Source: Aquimarina mytili (lineage in GTDB: Bacteria > Bacteroidota > Bacteroidia > Flavobacteriales > Flavobacteriaceae). Taken from it: DNA of 64,000 nt. Positions 54,740-63,475 of the stretch are shown piece after piece (the stretch's first letter is position 1; the number at the start of each line of letters is the position of its first letter). The stretch is from positions 124,001 through 188,000 of the forward strand of contig NZ_JAERQJ010000002.1 of the NCBI RefSeq assembly GCF_016735115.1, given 5' to 3'. The notes below the pieces were generated by a model. The model did not search any database and was not told the DNA's origin. It saw nothing but the letters and a program-made list of their open reading frames with translations. A program made the translations under genes and the position numbers.

Positions 54740-55822
54740 TCAATTTTTAATAAAAAACAATTCATCTTTACTAATTCCTTCTCCATTTCTATTATCGAAC
54801 ATAATTCTTTTATCTTTAATTTTTTTAACATTCCACTCGATATTAAGTTTACTTAAAGGTTCTTCTGCTCCAAAATCAAATGTTGCATTGAGTCCTCCAT
54901 CGACCCTGGTAGTTACCGACCACGTTCCATTAATTGTAGTCGTTATTGTTCCTTGAGCATCATCGTCATTTTCATTTTCTATAGTTACGGCTGAGGTACC
55001 ATCAGAATAGAAATTAAAGACATAGCCATCATAATTTTCAGTTTCATTGTTCTCATTATCCTTATACTTCTGGACCTTCATACTTCCGATAGTAATCACT
55101 TGTGTAAAACGTTCTGCTGTTAAGTCATTCTCGTCACAATCATCAATAACAGCCTCAATAACATTTTCTAATTGATCCAAATTATTTATGATTGTTTCGG
55201 CTCCATCAGATAGTATGACTGTAATTGGAAAGTCAACATTTACAATATCGTCTTCATCTAAATCATTTATAAAGTCAAAAAGTTCTTTATCACTGGTAAA
55301 AGTGATGCTTTGAATAAGTTCATTTTGAGGATCAAAAACAGATACAGTAAAAGGATATTCAAAATCAAGACATTCGATATCTTCATCTTCATCTTCTATA
55401 TCACAACTTTCAATTAATTCTTCTAGTTGTTGATCATTTTCTATAACAATTTCAGAAAAATCACTTAAAATGACAGTAATAGGAAAAATAAGATCAAGTT
55501 CATCTAGATCATCTTCAAATTCATCAAATATCTCTTCAACGATTTGAAAATCTTGTTCAGAGTCAATCATAATTTCAAGTCCATTAACATTAATAGTAAC
55601 TGGTAAGTCAATACTAAAGCAACTTGAACCATCTAGGATATTGTCTTTAGAACCATCATTCATTGTAGTTTTTAATATCAGTGTAGCTACTTTAGAGTTT
55701 AATTTTAGCACTTGATCTAGAGGGGCATTGATAATTTCATCATTATCTGTTTTGCAAGATATAAGAAGAACTAAAAAAGAAAGTGCAAGAAAAAGGACTC
55801 CTCTTTTGATTTGTGTTTTCAT
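54740..55822 (-). CDS. Acidic lipoprotein with internal FPITV repeats
   Basis: The 360-residue protein has a lipobox (LVLLISCKT, Cys23). From about residue 60 to 240 it repeats a module three to four times: IDLPVTINVNGLEIMIDSEQ, then FPITVILSDFSEIVIENDQQ, EYPFTVSVFDPQNELIQSIT and FPITVILSDGAETIINNLDQ, each followed by an acidic helix (EELIESCDIEDEDEDIE). The C-terminal 100 residues look lipocalin-like (YDGYVFNFYSDGTSAVTIEN). The strongly acidic composition suggests calcium or cation binding. I do not recognise a named family. The 35-residue membrane protein follows. Confidence 0.75.
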   Translation of the reverse strand: MKTQIKRGVLFLALSFLVLLISCKTDNDEIINAPLDQVLKLNSKVATLILKTTMNDGSKDNILDGSSCFSIDLPVTINVNGLEIMIDSEQDFQIVEEIFDEFEDDLDELDLIFPITVILSDFSEIVIENDQQLEELIESCDIEDEDEDIECLDFEYPFTVSVFDPQNELIQSITFTSDKELFDFINDLDEDDIVNVDFPITVILSDGAETIINNLDQLENVIEAVIDDCDENDLTAERFTQVITIGSMKVQKYKDNENNETENYDGYVFNFYSDGTSAVTIENENDDDAQGTITTTINGTWSVTTRVDGGLNATFDFGAEEPLSKLNIEWNVKKIKDKRIMFDNRNGEGISKDELFFIKN

Positions 55823-55969
55823 AATTAGAAAAAATATTTTGGGTTAGTTAGCTTGTACTATAAAAACAACTTAACCTAAAAAAGTCCTTTTTTAAATTTT
55901 AATAATTATGATGTATTCGGGAAATAAGGTCTGTATGAACGAAATGTAAGTTACATCTACATCTTTATA

Positions 55970-56734
55970 TTACCTGATATGGCTTCCGGCATTAATATCT
56001 ATTGTCGCTCCAGTGGCATGATCCATAAATCCACCACACATTAGAGCGATTGTTGGGGTTAAATCTTCTGGTGTTGTCAGTTCATTCAACGCTATCTCAT
56101 CAAGAACTTTTTGTTCTCCGTGATGCTTAATGAAGCTTTCTGCCATTTGTGTTCTGGTAAATCCAGGAGATACTATAAATGATTTAATATTTTGTTTTCC
56201 GAAAGAACGTGCTACGCTTCTGGCTAATGACACCATCCCACCCTTTGAAGCTGCATAAGCCAGATACTCTTCAGTCTCGCCTCTAAACACAGCTCTACTG
56301 CCTATAAAAACAAACCTGCCGCCTTTATTTTCAATAAAATGATCTATTCCTAATTTAGTAAGTAACCCGACAGAGTTAAGATTAACATCCATAGTTTTTT
56401 TCCAAACAGAAAACCAATCTTGAGCATTTCGCATTATAGAATGTTTCAAAAACACACCTGCATTAAGTATGATAACATCTAATTTATCAAAAGCAGAGAT
56501 AATCTCATCAAAGAGTCCATACACTTCTGATTCTTTTGATAAATCAGCTTTAAAAGCCATTGAGCGAGTTTCTGGATAATTACTCACTAATGTTTGAGCA
56601 GAAGTTTTACTAGAGTTGTAATGAACAGCCACTCTAGCTCCCATTTTCATTAAAAATTCTGCGACAGATTTTCCTATTCCATCTGAAGCTCCAGTAATCA
56701 ATATAGTTTTACCTTTAAGATCTACGTGCAACAT
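55970..56734 (-). CDS. Short-chain dehydrogenase/reductase
   Basis: The 254-residue SDR has ITGASDGIGKSVAEFL for the nucleotide, ILNAGVFLKHSIM, a Ser in FVFIGSRAVFRGE and YxxxK in YLAYAASKGGMVSL, then VSPGFTRTQMAE. The C-terminal GATIDINAGSHIR is typical of FabG-like classical SDRs. The substrate is not predictable. It is monocistronic and divergent from the aldehyde dehydrogenase gene across 303 bases with several dyads. Confidence 0.92.
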   Translation of the reverse strand: MLHVDLKGKTILITGASDGIGKSVAEFLMKMGARVAVHYNSSKTSAQTLVSNYPETRSMAFKADLSKESEVYGLFDEIISAFDKLDVIILNAGVFLKHSIMRNAQDWFSVWKKTMDVNLNSVGLLTKLGIDHFIENKGGRFVFIGSRAVFRGETEEYLAYAASKGGMVSLARSVARSFGKQNIKSFIVSPGFTRTQMAESFIKHHGEQKVLDEIALNELTTPEDLTPTIALMCGGFMDHATGATIDINAGSHIR

Positions 56735-57037
56735 TTCCTCTTGGTTTTATATAAAAGTAAAGTAATTATTATCATCATACCTTTAGATGTAAAATTTTAG
56801 CAAATAATTCTACATCAAAATCAATCATTCTCGTCCAAAAAATAAGCCGCATGACTATCAATTATTACCAATAATTGCTCTAGAAAAAGTTCATAAGAAA
56901 TTAACATGAACATATCTCGTAAATCGATCAAAATAGCGTATATTTAATTGTAGATCCCTTCTTGTCAAATAGTTACAATTTTGACAAAACGTACACACAT
57001 GTTATCGCTTACTTAAACAAACTTAATTCTTAACATT
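56735..57037. other. 303-base divergent intergenic region with dyad sequences
   Basis: No gene is seen. It holds an imperfect dyad GATGTAAAATT / AATTCTACATC near 56790-56816, the perfect CAATTATT-ACC-AATAATTG (56859-56877) and TTGTCAAA-N10-TTTGACAA (56962-56987). These are the probable operators of the aldehyde dehydrogenase gene or of the divergent SDR gene. Confidence 0.55.
56962..56987. promoter_or_regulatory. Candidate operator upstream of the aldehyde dehydrogenase
   Basis: TTGTCAAA and TTTGACAA are perfect complementary arms separated by 10 bases, giving one helical turn between half-site centres plus a little. The site lies 51 bases before the start codon at 57038, a typical place for an activator or repressor dimer. 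Confidence 0.5.
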
Positions 57038-58561
57038 ATGAGTATTTCTCAAGCATCTCCCAAAAGTAAACGGGAAAAACCTAGCTTTAAAGACCAATAT
57101 GAAAATTATATTGGTGGTAAATGGACCAAACCAACTAAAGGCCAATATTTTGACAATATCTCACCGGTAGACGGCACTAGTTTTACCAAAGTGGCTCGTT
57201 CAACTTCAGAGGACATAGAACTAGCTATCGATGCAGCTTGGACTGCCGCTCCAGAATGGAATAATTCATCTGCTACATTTCGTAGTAATTGCCTACTAAA
57301 AATAGCAAATGTAATCGAAGAAAATTTAGAAGTATTAGCTCGGGCAGAAACATGGGACAATGGAAAAGCCCTACGTGAAACCTTGGTCGCTGATCTACCG
57401 TTAGCTATTGATCACTTTAGGTATTTTGCAGGAGTAATTCGTGCCGAAGAAGGATCTGTAAGTGAGTTAGACTCAGAAACGGTATCTCTTAATTTACAAG
57501 AACCATTAGGAGTTGTTGGACAAATCATTCCATGGAATTTCCCAATATTGATGGCAACCTGGAAAGTAGCTCCTGCCCTTGCCGCCGGAAATTGCGTAGT
57601 ACTTAAACCAGCAGAGCAAACTCCTGTGGGCATTATGATCCTAATGGAACTTATCGAAGGAATTCTTCCAGCAGGTGTTCTTAACGTAGTAAATGGTTTT
57701 GGTACAGAAGCAGGCAAACCACTAGCATCGAATCCACGTATCAACAAAGTCGCATTTACTGGTGAAACCACTACCGGACAATTGATTATGCAATATGCTT
57801 CAAAAAATATTACTCCTGTTACTTTAGAACTTGGAGGAAAATCTCCAAATATATTCTTTGAGAGCATCATGGATGCAGATGATGAATTCTTTGATAAAGC
57901 CATCGAAGGAGCTGTTATGTTTGCCCTAAATCAAGGAGAAGTATGCACTTGCCCTTCAAGAATTTTGATACAAGAAAGTATATATGATGCCTTCATAGAA
58001 CGTGTTATTGAGCGCACAGAAGCTATTAAAATAGGACATCCGCTAGATCCAGAAACTATGATGGGTGCACAGGCATCTAATGATCAATTTGAAAAGGTAT
58101 TAAACTATATTAATATCGGAAAAGATGAAGGATGCGAAGTATTGACAGGAGGAGAAGAAGCATATATTGAAGGTCTTGAAAAGGGTTATTATATCAAACC
58201 AACGCTATTAAAGGGAAACAACAAGATGCGTGTTTTTCAGGAAGAAATCTTTGGTCCTGTAGCCTGCGTAACCACATTTAAAGATGAAGCTGAAGCTATA
58301 GAAATTGCTAATGATACACTTTATGGACTTGGAGCCGGAGTATGGACTCGTGACACGCATCAGGCATATCAAATCTCTAGAGCAGTACAAGCAGGACGTG
58401 TTTGGGTAAATTGCTATCACAACTATCCTGCACATGCTCCTTTTGGAGGATATAAAAAGTCTGGAATAGGTAGAGAAAACCATAAAATGATGCTTAATCA
58501 TTATCGCCAAACCAAAAACATGCTTATATCATATGATAAAAAACCAATGGGATTTTTTTAA
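57038..58561 (+). CDS. NAD-dependent aldehyde dehydrogenase
   Basis: The 507-residue enzyme has the catalytic Cys303 in [11 protein letters not shown], Glu264 in LELGGKSPN and the cofactor strand [19 protein letters not shown]. The GEVCTCPSR form is typical of AldB/ExaC-type acetaldehyde and long-chain aldehyde dehydrogenases. [15 protein letters not shown] is the usual C-terminal motif. It is followed after 9 bases by DUF779, a constant partner of this subgroup. The dyads upstream are candidate regulator sites. Confidence 0.95.
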   Translation: MSISQASPKSKREKPSFKDQYENYIGGKWTKPTKGQYFDNISPVDGTSFTKVARSTSEDIELAIDAAWTAAPEWNNSSATFRSNCLLKIANVIEENLEVLARAETWDNGKALRETLVADLPLAIDHFRYFAGVIRAEEGSVSELDSETVSLNLQEPLGVVGQIIPWNFPILMATWKVAPALAAGNCVVLKPAEQTPVGIMILMELIEGILPAGVLNVVNGFGTEAGKPLASNPRINKVAFTGETTTGQLIMQYASKNITPVTLELGGKSPNIFFESIMDADDEFFDKAIEGAVMFALNQGEVCTCPSRILIQESIYDAFIERVIERTEAIKIGHPLDPETMMGAQASNDQFEKVLNYINIGKDEGCEVLTGGEEAYIEGLEKGYYIKPTLLKGNNKMRVFQEEIFGPVACVTTFKDEAEAIEIANDTLYGLGAGVWTRDTHQAYQISRAVQAGRVWVNCYHNYPAHAPFGGYKKSGIGRENHKMMLNHYRQTKNMLISYDKKPMGFF

Positions 58562-58570
58562 AATAGACTT

Positions 58571-58948
58571 ATGATTGAACGGGTTAAAATTACAGATGCT
58601 GCAAAAGCTATAATTAATACCCTTTCAAAACAACATGGGGAGTTGATGTTTCATCAGAGCGGTGGATGCTGTGATGGCTCATCCCCAATGTGTTTTGAAA
58701 AAGGAGAATTAATGATCAATGAAACCGATATACGTCTTGGGCAAATTCATGGATGTGATTTCTACATGTCTAATGATCAGTTTGAATACTGGAAACATAC
58801 CCAACTAACTGTAGATGTTGTAAAAGGGCGTGGAGCCAGTTTTTCTTTAGAAATTCCGTTAGGAGTTCGATTTATTATTAAATCAAGAATATATAAAGAA
58901 GATGAATTAAATAAATTGAGCCCGGTTTATATCGGAGAAAATAGATGA
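58571..58948 (+). CDS. DUF779 protein
   Basis: The 125-residue protein matches the DUF779 pattern: LMFHQSGGCCDGSSPMCFEK has a Cys-rich GGCCDGSSPMC motif, then IRLGQIHGCDFYMSNDQFEY and a KGRGASFSLEIPLG stretch. The Cys cluster may bind a metal. DUF779 genes regularly follow aldehyde dehydrogenases of the AldB type, as here after 9 bases. The function is not known. Its stop is directly followed by the convergent Dph6-like gene. Confidence 0.93.
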   Translation: MIERVKITDAAKAIINTLSKQHGELMFHQSGGCCDGSSPMCFEKGELMINETDIRLGQIHGCDFYMSNDQFEYWKHTQLTVDVVKGRGASFSLEIPLGVRFIIKSRIYKEDELNKLSPVYIGENR

Positions 58949-59683
58949 TTAGATAGGTTTTAAATCACAATACCAAAAAGATGCATCCCAGTTTCTATTA
59001 TCTTCTTGATCCTTAGCAAAACAATTATCATCTTCATTTTTTGATGGTTCATAACCGCGAAGAATCTTTTCACCTATTTCAAACTGTATGGGATGCTTAA
59101 ATATTGGTCCATCATAAACGAAAGTATGAAACTCACCATTTTCTCCACAAGGATCGACATTTGGAGGTAAATCGTTTAAGAATGATGCATCCAAAACTCT
59201 TCCACAGAAAGATTCGTCAAGATATTTGGCATTAACACAAACGGTTATTGCCTTAAAACCCAATGCTATAAACTCTAATAACAACTCTTTGGTATTTCTT
59301 TTCCATAATGGAAAAACACATTGGATTCCTGATGGTTGCAACTGATCCTCGCGATACTTTTTTAAATCTTCTAAAAAGATATCTCCGAAAACACAATGGG
59401 TATACCCATCACCTACCAGTTTTGAAACAGTGGTTCTCATTGCTTCGTTATAAGACGACATAGAAACCTGTGCAGGGAGCTTAATTTTTTCGAGGGGTAT
59501 ATCTAAACTATCAACTTGTAAATCTAGTAGCTCTTCCCTCAAACCATGCATAGAAACACGTTCATAATCTTTATTGACAGTAGTTAGCAATTTTGTTACC
59601 TCGAAGTCTTTTTCCTGAAGTATATAATATAAAGCTAAACTAGAGTCTTTACCACTACTCCAATTAAAATAAGTTGTATGCAT
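58949..59683 (-). CDS. Dph6-related ATP pyrophosphatase
   Basis: The 244-residue protein has the PP-loop motif FNWSSGKDSSLALYYIL near the N terminus and the diphthine-ammonia-ligase-like pattern CVFGDIFLEDLKKYREDQL, then IQCVFPLWKRNTKELL and DPCGENGEFHTFVYDGP. In bacteria without diphthamide the family role is unknown, though an ATP-dependent adenylation is expected. Its start codon overlaps the aroQ stop by one base (TAATG), so the two are co-translated. Confidence 0.9.
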   Translation of the reverse strand: MHTTYFNWSSGKDSSLALYYILQEKDFEVTKLLTTVNKDYERVSMHGLREELLDLQVDSLDIPLEKIKLPAQVSMSSYNEAMRTTVSKLVGDGYTHCVFGDIFLEDLKKYREDQLQPSGIQCVFPLWKRNTKELLLEFIALGFKAITVCVNAKYLDESFCGRVLDASFLNDLPPNVDPCGENGEFHTFVYDGPIFKHPIQFEIGEKILRGYEPSKNEDDNCFAKDQEDNRNWDASFWYCDLKPI

Positions 59684-60102
59684 TATTGGGTTAAAAAACT
59701 TTGTATTGCCAAGATATAACTTTGTAAGCCAAAACCAAGAATAACTCCTTTAGCATTTGGTGAAATATAAGATTGATGTCTAAATTCTTCTCTACCAAAC
59801 GTATTAGAAATATGAACTTCTACAACAGGAGTAGATATAGCTTTAATAGCATCTCCAATCCCGATTGAAGTATGCGTATACGCTCCAGCATTAAGAATAA
59901 CACCATCATAATGATCATCTGCCTCCTGGATTTTGGTAATAATCTCCCCTTCTATATTAGATTGAAAATAAGATAATTCAAGCTTAGAAAATCTGGTTTG
60001 CAAATCGTCGAAAAACTCTTCAAATGTTTGATTACCATATATCCCAGGCTCTCTTTTACCTAAAAGGTTGAGATTAGGCCCATTAACTATAATTAATTTC
60101 AT
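59683..60102 (-). CDS. aroQ: Type II 3-dehydroquinate dehydratase
   Basis: The 139-residue enzyme has the AroQ motifs IVNGPNLNLLGKREPGIYG with the catalytic Tyr, ILNAGAYTHTSIGIGDAI and EVHISNTFGREEFRHQSYIS with the catalytic His. It catalyses the third step of the shikimate pathway, 3-dehydroquinate to 3-dehydroshikimate. The neighbouring xerD gene, a few genes to the right, is often near aroQ in this family of bacteria. The spacing to the porin gene is 3 bases. Confidence 0.97.
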   Translation of the reverse strand: MKLIIVNGPNLNLLGKREPGIYGNQTFEEFFDDLQTRFSKLELSYFQSNIEGEIITKIQEADDHYDGVILNAGAYTHTSIGIGDAIKAISTPVVEVHISNTFGREEFRHQSYISPNAKGVILGFGLQSYILAIQSFLTQ

Positions 60103-60105
60103 GCG

Positions 60106-60732
60106 TTATTCTTGTGATTGTTGTCTTCTATTATTTTTGGTTTTAAATAAATAACCAACAGATAGTTGAGCAATTGAATGATTACTCGAAATATCATTTA
60201 TATCTGTATTAAAAACATTATTCAGCCCTAAGGTATAGTGTACCTGAAAAAACAAACCACTTTCTGCTTTAAACCCAGCTCCAAAAACCCAACCAAAATC
60301 AAAATCATTGTATGTATTAAAGAACTCATCGGTCTCATCACCTATAGAGTTAGACTCATTAGCCAATGTGGCAAATCGTGGTCCTGTTTCAAAACTAAAT
60401 TTGGGTACAAAATAATATTTTGCAATAAGGGGAAGTGCTAAATAATTTAAGCTAATTTCATTCTCAATACTATTTTCTTCAATAGTATATCCTTGTGCCG
60501 AATAAAGAACTTCTGCTTGTACAAAAAAGTTGGATGTTATCGGAAACTCTATTACAGCACCGAGATGCATACGTACTCTAGCATCTGTATTTTCAAGATC
60601 CCCTGTGATATTAGCATAGTTACCTCCAAATTTAAATCCGGCACGAGTATACAATGGATCCTCATCCTGAGCTAATAAAAAGTTGATCGAGGAAAACAAT
60701 ACAATAACAATTATAAATATGTTCTTATTCAT
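60106..60732 (-). CDS. Outer-membrane beta-barrel porin family protein
   Basis: The 208-residue protein has a signal peptide (IVIVLFSSINFLLAQ) and alternating beta-strands typical of an eight-stranded barrel: RAGFKFGGNYANITGDLEN, MHLGAVIEFPITSNFFVQAE and LYSAQGYTI, ending in an LSVGYLFKTK-type terminal strand. It is paralogous to the protein at 60846 in layout (GAVIEFP and YSAQGY shared), but it is followed closely by aroQ. Confidence 0.85.
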   Translation of the reverse strand: MNKNIFIIVIVLFSSINFLLAQDEDPLYTRAGFKFGGNYANITGDLENTDARVRMHLGAVIEFPITSNFFVQAEVLYSAQGYTIEENSIENEISLNYLALPLIAKYYFVPKFSFETGPRFATLANESNSIGDETDEFFNTYNDFDFGWVFGAGFKAESGLFFQVHYTLGLNNVFNTDINDISSNHSIAQLSVGYLFKTKNNRRQQSQE

Positions 60733-60791
60733 ATCATGCGTATATAACTTACATCAAAAGTAACTTTATTTTTTAATAAATAGTATAAATA

Positions 60792-60822
60792 AAAAAGCAT
60801 CCTGAAAATCAGAATGCTTTTT
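60792..60822 (-). terminator. Rho-independent terminator of the second porin gene
   Basis: On the minus strand a 14-base stem (AAAAAGCATTCTGA / TCAGGATGCTTTTT, one G-U pair) with a TTT loop ends in a T-run. It lies 23 bases after the stop codon of the gene ending at 60846. Confidence 0.85.
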
Positions 60823-60845
60823 AAAATAATTTCATAACAGATATG

Positions 60846-61469
60846 TTAGAACTTATATCCTGCTGATAATTGGATTACGGAATTCTGGTTTTTAACCAGA
60901 CCTGACCCAAAACCGTCATTAATATTTGAAAGACCAAGATTGTATCTTGCATCAAAGAAAAGCCCCATGTCTAACTGGTAACCCGCTCCAAAGTTTACTC
61001 CATAATCGATAGTTTTGACAAAATCATCTACATCAACTTCAGTACTAAAACCTGCAGTATCTGCTTTAGTTTTGGCAGACACTAAAATTCCAATTTGCGG
61101 TCCTGCTTGTATACTTAATCCTTGTGCTACATAATATTTAGCCATTATTGGTATATTGATGTAATTCAGTTTGGTTGTACTATCAACATTTAAAGCACCT
61201 AAAAAACCATCGAAAACCACAGTATCAAATTGATATCCCTGAGAAGAATATACTAATTCTGGTTGAAAAGCAAGTTTTTCAGCTATAGGAACTTCTACTA
61301 CAGCACCTATATGAAAACTTGTTAAACCGCTCAAACCGCTTATACCATCTCCATTAAGTGAGGCGAAGTTTAATCCTGCCTTTGCCCCAAATCTTATTTT
61401 TTCCTCTTGTGCATTAGCAACAATACTAAACGATGCCAATACAATAACTAATAAAAGTCTTTTTATCAT
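60846..61469 (-). CDS. Outer-membrane beta-barrel porin family protein
   Basis: The 207-residue protein has a signal peptide (VIVLASFSIVANA) and the barrel pattern FGAKAGLNFASLNGDGISG, HIGAVVEVPIAEKLAFQPEL, VYSSQGYQF and INIPIMAKYYV, ending with QLSAGYKF, where the terminal Phe is the usual outer-membrane signal. It resembles the neighbouring 60106 protein and is probably its duplicate. The promoter lies in the divergent gap shared with xerD. Confidence 0.88.
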   Translation of the reverse strand: MIKRLLLVIVLASFSIVANAQEEKIRFGAKAGLNFASLNGDGISGLSGLTSFHIGAVVEVPIAEKLAFQPELVYSSQGYQFDTVVFDGFLGALNVDSTTKLNYINIPIMAKYYVAQGLSIQAGPQIGILVSAKTKADTAGFSTEVDVDDFVKTIDYGVNFGAGYQLDMGLFFDARYNLGLSNINDGFGSGLVKNQNSVIQLSAGYKF

Positions 61470-61619
61470 TTTTTGTTTTTAAAAATTCGGAGGCAAAACT
61501 AAAATTTTTGTTTAAAAGAGCTAAAACTTTCTTAATAATTTTTCAGATTTTTCTGACTTCATTTAAAATTATAATTTTAAGCATCTTACTATGTTTTTTC
61601 TTTTTATATCTTAGTCAGG

Positions 61620-62516
61620 ATGAAATGGAATCACGCTATTAAAGACTATACAAACTATTTGAGAATTGAACGAGGGCTATCAGAAAATTCTATTATTAAT
61701 TATGTTTTTGATGTTGAGCGACTGTTAAAATTTCTTGACGCAAATGAAATAAAAAGTGATCCGCTCTCAATCGAAACAGATACACTCCAACAATTTGTTT
61801 TTGAAACCGCTAAACTTGTTAATGCCAGATCGCAATCAAGGATCATTTCAGGGTTAAAAAGTTTTTTTAACTATCTCGTTTTTGAAGACTATAGAGAATC
61901 CAACCCTATGGAGCTTATAGAAGCTCCTCGAATTGGACGAAAGCTACCAGATACGTTATCCGTAAAAGAAATAGACCAAATAATTGGTGAAATAGATTTA
62001 GGTAAACCAGAAGGTGAACGCAATCGGGCAATGATAGAAACCTTATACGGATGCGGATTACGAGTTAGCGAACTTATAGAATTAAAGCTTTCTAATCTTT
62101 TTTTTGATGAAGGGTTTATAAGTGTTACAGGAAAAGGAAATAAACAACGCTTCGTACCGATTGCAGAGAATACTCAAAAGTTTATTACAATCTATAAAAA
62201 CGAAATACGAAACCATATTGCCATACAAAAAGGGTTTGAAGATACCTTATTCTTAAATCGAAGAGGAAAACAATTAACTCGAGCTATGGTTTTTACCATC
62301 GTAAAACGATTGGTTGAAAAATCTGGAATACATAAAACAGTAAGTCCGCATACCTTTAGACACTCTTTTGCAACGCATTTATTAGAAAACGGTGCGGATT
62401 TAAGAGCTATACAACTTATGCTTGGTCATGAAAGTATAACCACCACAGAAATTTATATGCATATCGACCGAAGCCACTTAAGCGAAGTTATTCATAATTT
62501 TCATCCAAGAAAGTAG
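61620..62516 (+). CDS. xerD: Tyrosine recombinase XerD
   Basis: The 298-residue integrase has all the catalytic residues: Arg148 (CGLRVSELIEL), His244 and Arg247 (HTFRHSF), His270 (LMLGHESITT) and Tyr279 (IYMHIDRSH). The N-terminal SAM-like domain YLRIERGLSENSIINYVFD matches XerD/XerC. Full length, and the aroQ neighbourhood typical of the chromosomal gene, point to the chromosome-dimer recombinase rather than a mobile integrase. The next gene lies 2 bases later. Confidence 0.93.
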   Translation: MKWNHAIKDYTNYLRIERGLSENSIINYVFDVERLLKFLDANEIKSDPLSIETDTLQQFVFETAKLVNARSQSRIISGLKSFFNYLVFEDYRESNPMELIEAPRIGRKLPDTLSVKEIDQIIGEIDLGKPEGERNRAMIETLYGCGLRVSELIELKLSNLFFDEGFISVTGKGNKQRFVPIAENTQKFITIYKNEIRNHIAIQKGFEDTLFLNRRGKQLTRAMVFTIVKRLVEKSGIHKTVSPHTFRHSFATHLLENGADLRAIQLMLGHESITTTEIYMHIDRSHLSEVIHNFHPRK

Positions 62517-62518
62517 AT

Positions 62519-63475
62519 ATGAATCACAGCCGTTTAAGATCATCTATTTTCTCGATTATATTTTTATACTGTTCAATATTATATTCTCAAAAATTGCAAG
62601 TGGATGGAGGGGTTCTTCTTAATGCCGAAATCACCCTTGGAAATCAAAATCAATGGCTAAAACTGGGGCTTTTTGGATTTGGCACGATAAATTATGGAGA
62701 TATATCTTTAGAGAGTGGGATATCATTTGCCTCTTATCAGTTTATTAAACGCCATACAATGAGAATATCAGGATTGGCATATTCTTATGAGTTTTTTGCA
62801 TTAGGAGGAATAGGAAAAAACAGTAATCTTTTGGGTTCTTCTGTTTCCAACATGAATACCTCAGTTTTATTTAACCCCTATGGAAAAGGAGGTTTCAATG
62901 GTTTAGGATTTGGATTTGGCAAAGATTTTTTACCTAAAGAATTAAAAACTTATGGAATAAGGAGAGGAGCATTATTATTAAGGTTTAGCAATGCAAATCA
63001 TAACATTCATTTTGCGTTTCTTAATGATTTTAAAATAGGCTGGTTTAATGGATCCAGAACAGATTATGGCGTAACGGGTTCACTAGATATTGGGTTTTCA
63101 AAAATTGAAGACCTTAATACTATTTATCAGCTCGGATTAGGAGTAGATCTTTTTACCCCTAGACCTGATTATAGCAAATCCCCAAGAAACCCCATAAACT
63201 CTGATGATAGCAGAAAAAATGTATGGTATACTTTGCCTCCATTTAAAAGCTTATTTTATGGAAACATATACACTTATGGGACGTATCAAAAGGATAATTA
63301 TACGCTACATACAAAATTAGGGATGAATAGCCAAAAAGCAGGCGCCTATATTCAAAACACATTGCATGATGGTATTGGTTTAAATCCTCGATTTCCATGG
63401 CGAGTAGATGTGAAAGATAAATTGTATATAGAAATTTCTGGAAACGTTCTCTTAAAAGAAAATACTAATGACTAG
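62519..63475 (+). CDS. Secreted beta-rich protein, function unknown
   Basis: The 318-residue protein has a signal peptide (IFSIIFLYCSILYSQ) and long stretches of alternating beta-strands with many Gly and aromatic residues: WLKLGLFGFGTINYGDISLE, GFNGLGFGFGKDFL and KAGAYIQNTLHDGIGLNPRF. It looks like an outer-membrane beta-barrel or secreted beta-sandwich protein. I do not recognise a family. It starts 2 bases after xerD and overlaps the LRR gene by 8 bases, so all three are probably in one unit. Confidence 0.75.
   Translation: MNHSRLRSSIFSIIFLYCSILYSQKLQVDGGVLLNAEITLGNQNQWLKLGLFGFGTINYGDISLESGISFASYQFIKRHTMRISGLAYSYEFFALGGIGKNSNLLGSSVSNMNTSVLFNPYGKGGFNGLGFGFGKDFLPKELKTYGIRRGALLLRFSNANHNIHFAFLNDFKIGWFNGSRTDYGVTGSLDIGFSKIEDLNTIYQLGLGVDLFTPRPDYSKSPRNPINSDDSRKNVWYTLPPFKSLFYGNIYTYGTYQKDNYTLHTKLGMNSQKAGAYIQNTLHDGIGLNPRFPWRVDVKDKLYIEISGNVLLKENTND

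Noticed and set aside
57412..57903. 163-codon frame opposite the aldehyde dehydrogenase gene
   Set aside because: It lies inside a clearly assigned enzyme in the opposite strand; low-complexity composition of a shadow frame.
61620..62516. XerD-like recombinase as a sign of an integron or mobile island
   Set aside because: The gene has the full XerD pattern and lies near aroQ, as the chromosomal gene usually does. No attachment site or cassette array is seen.
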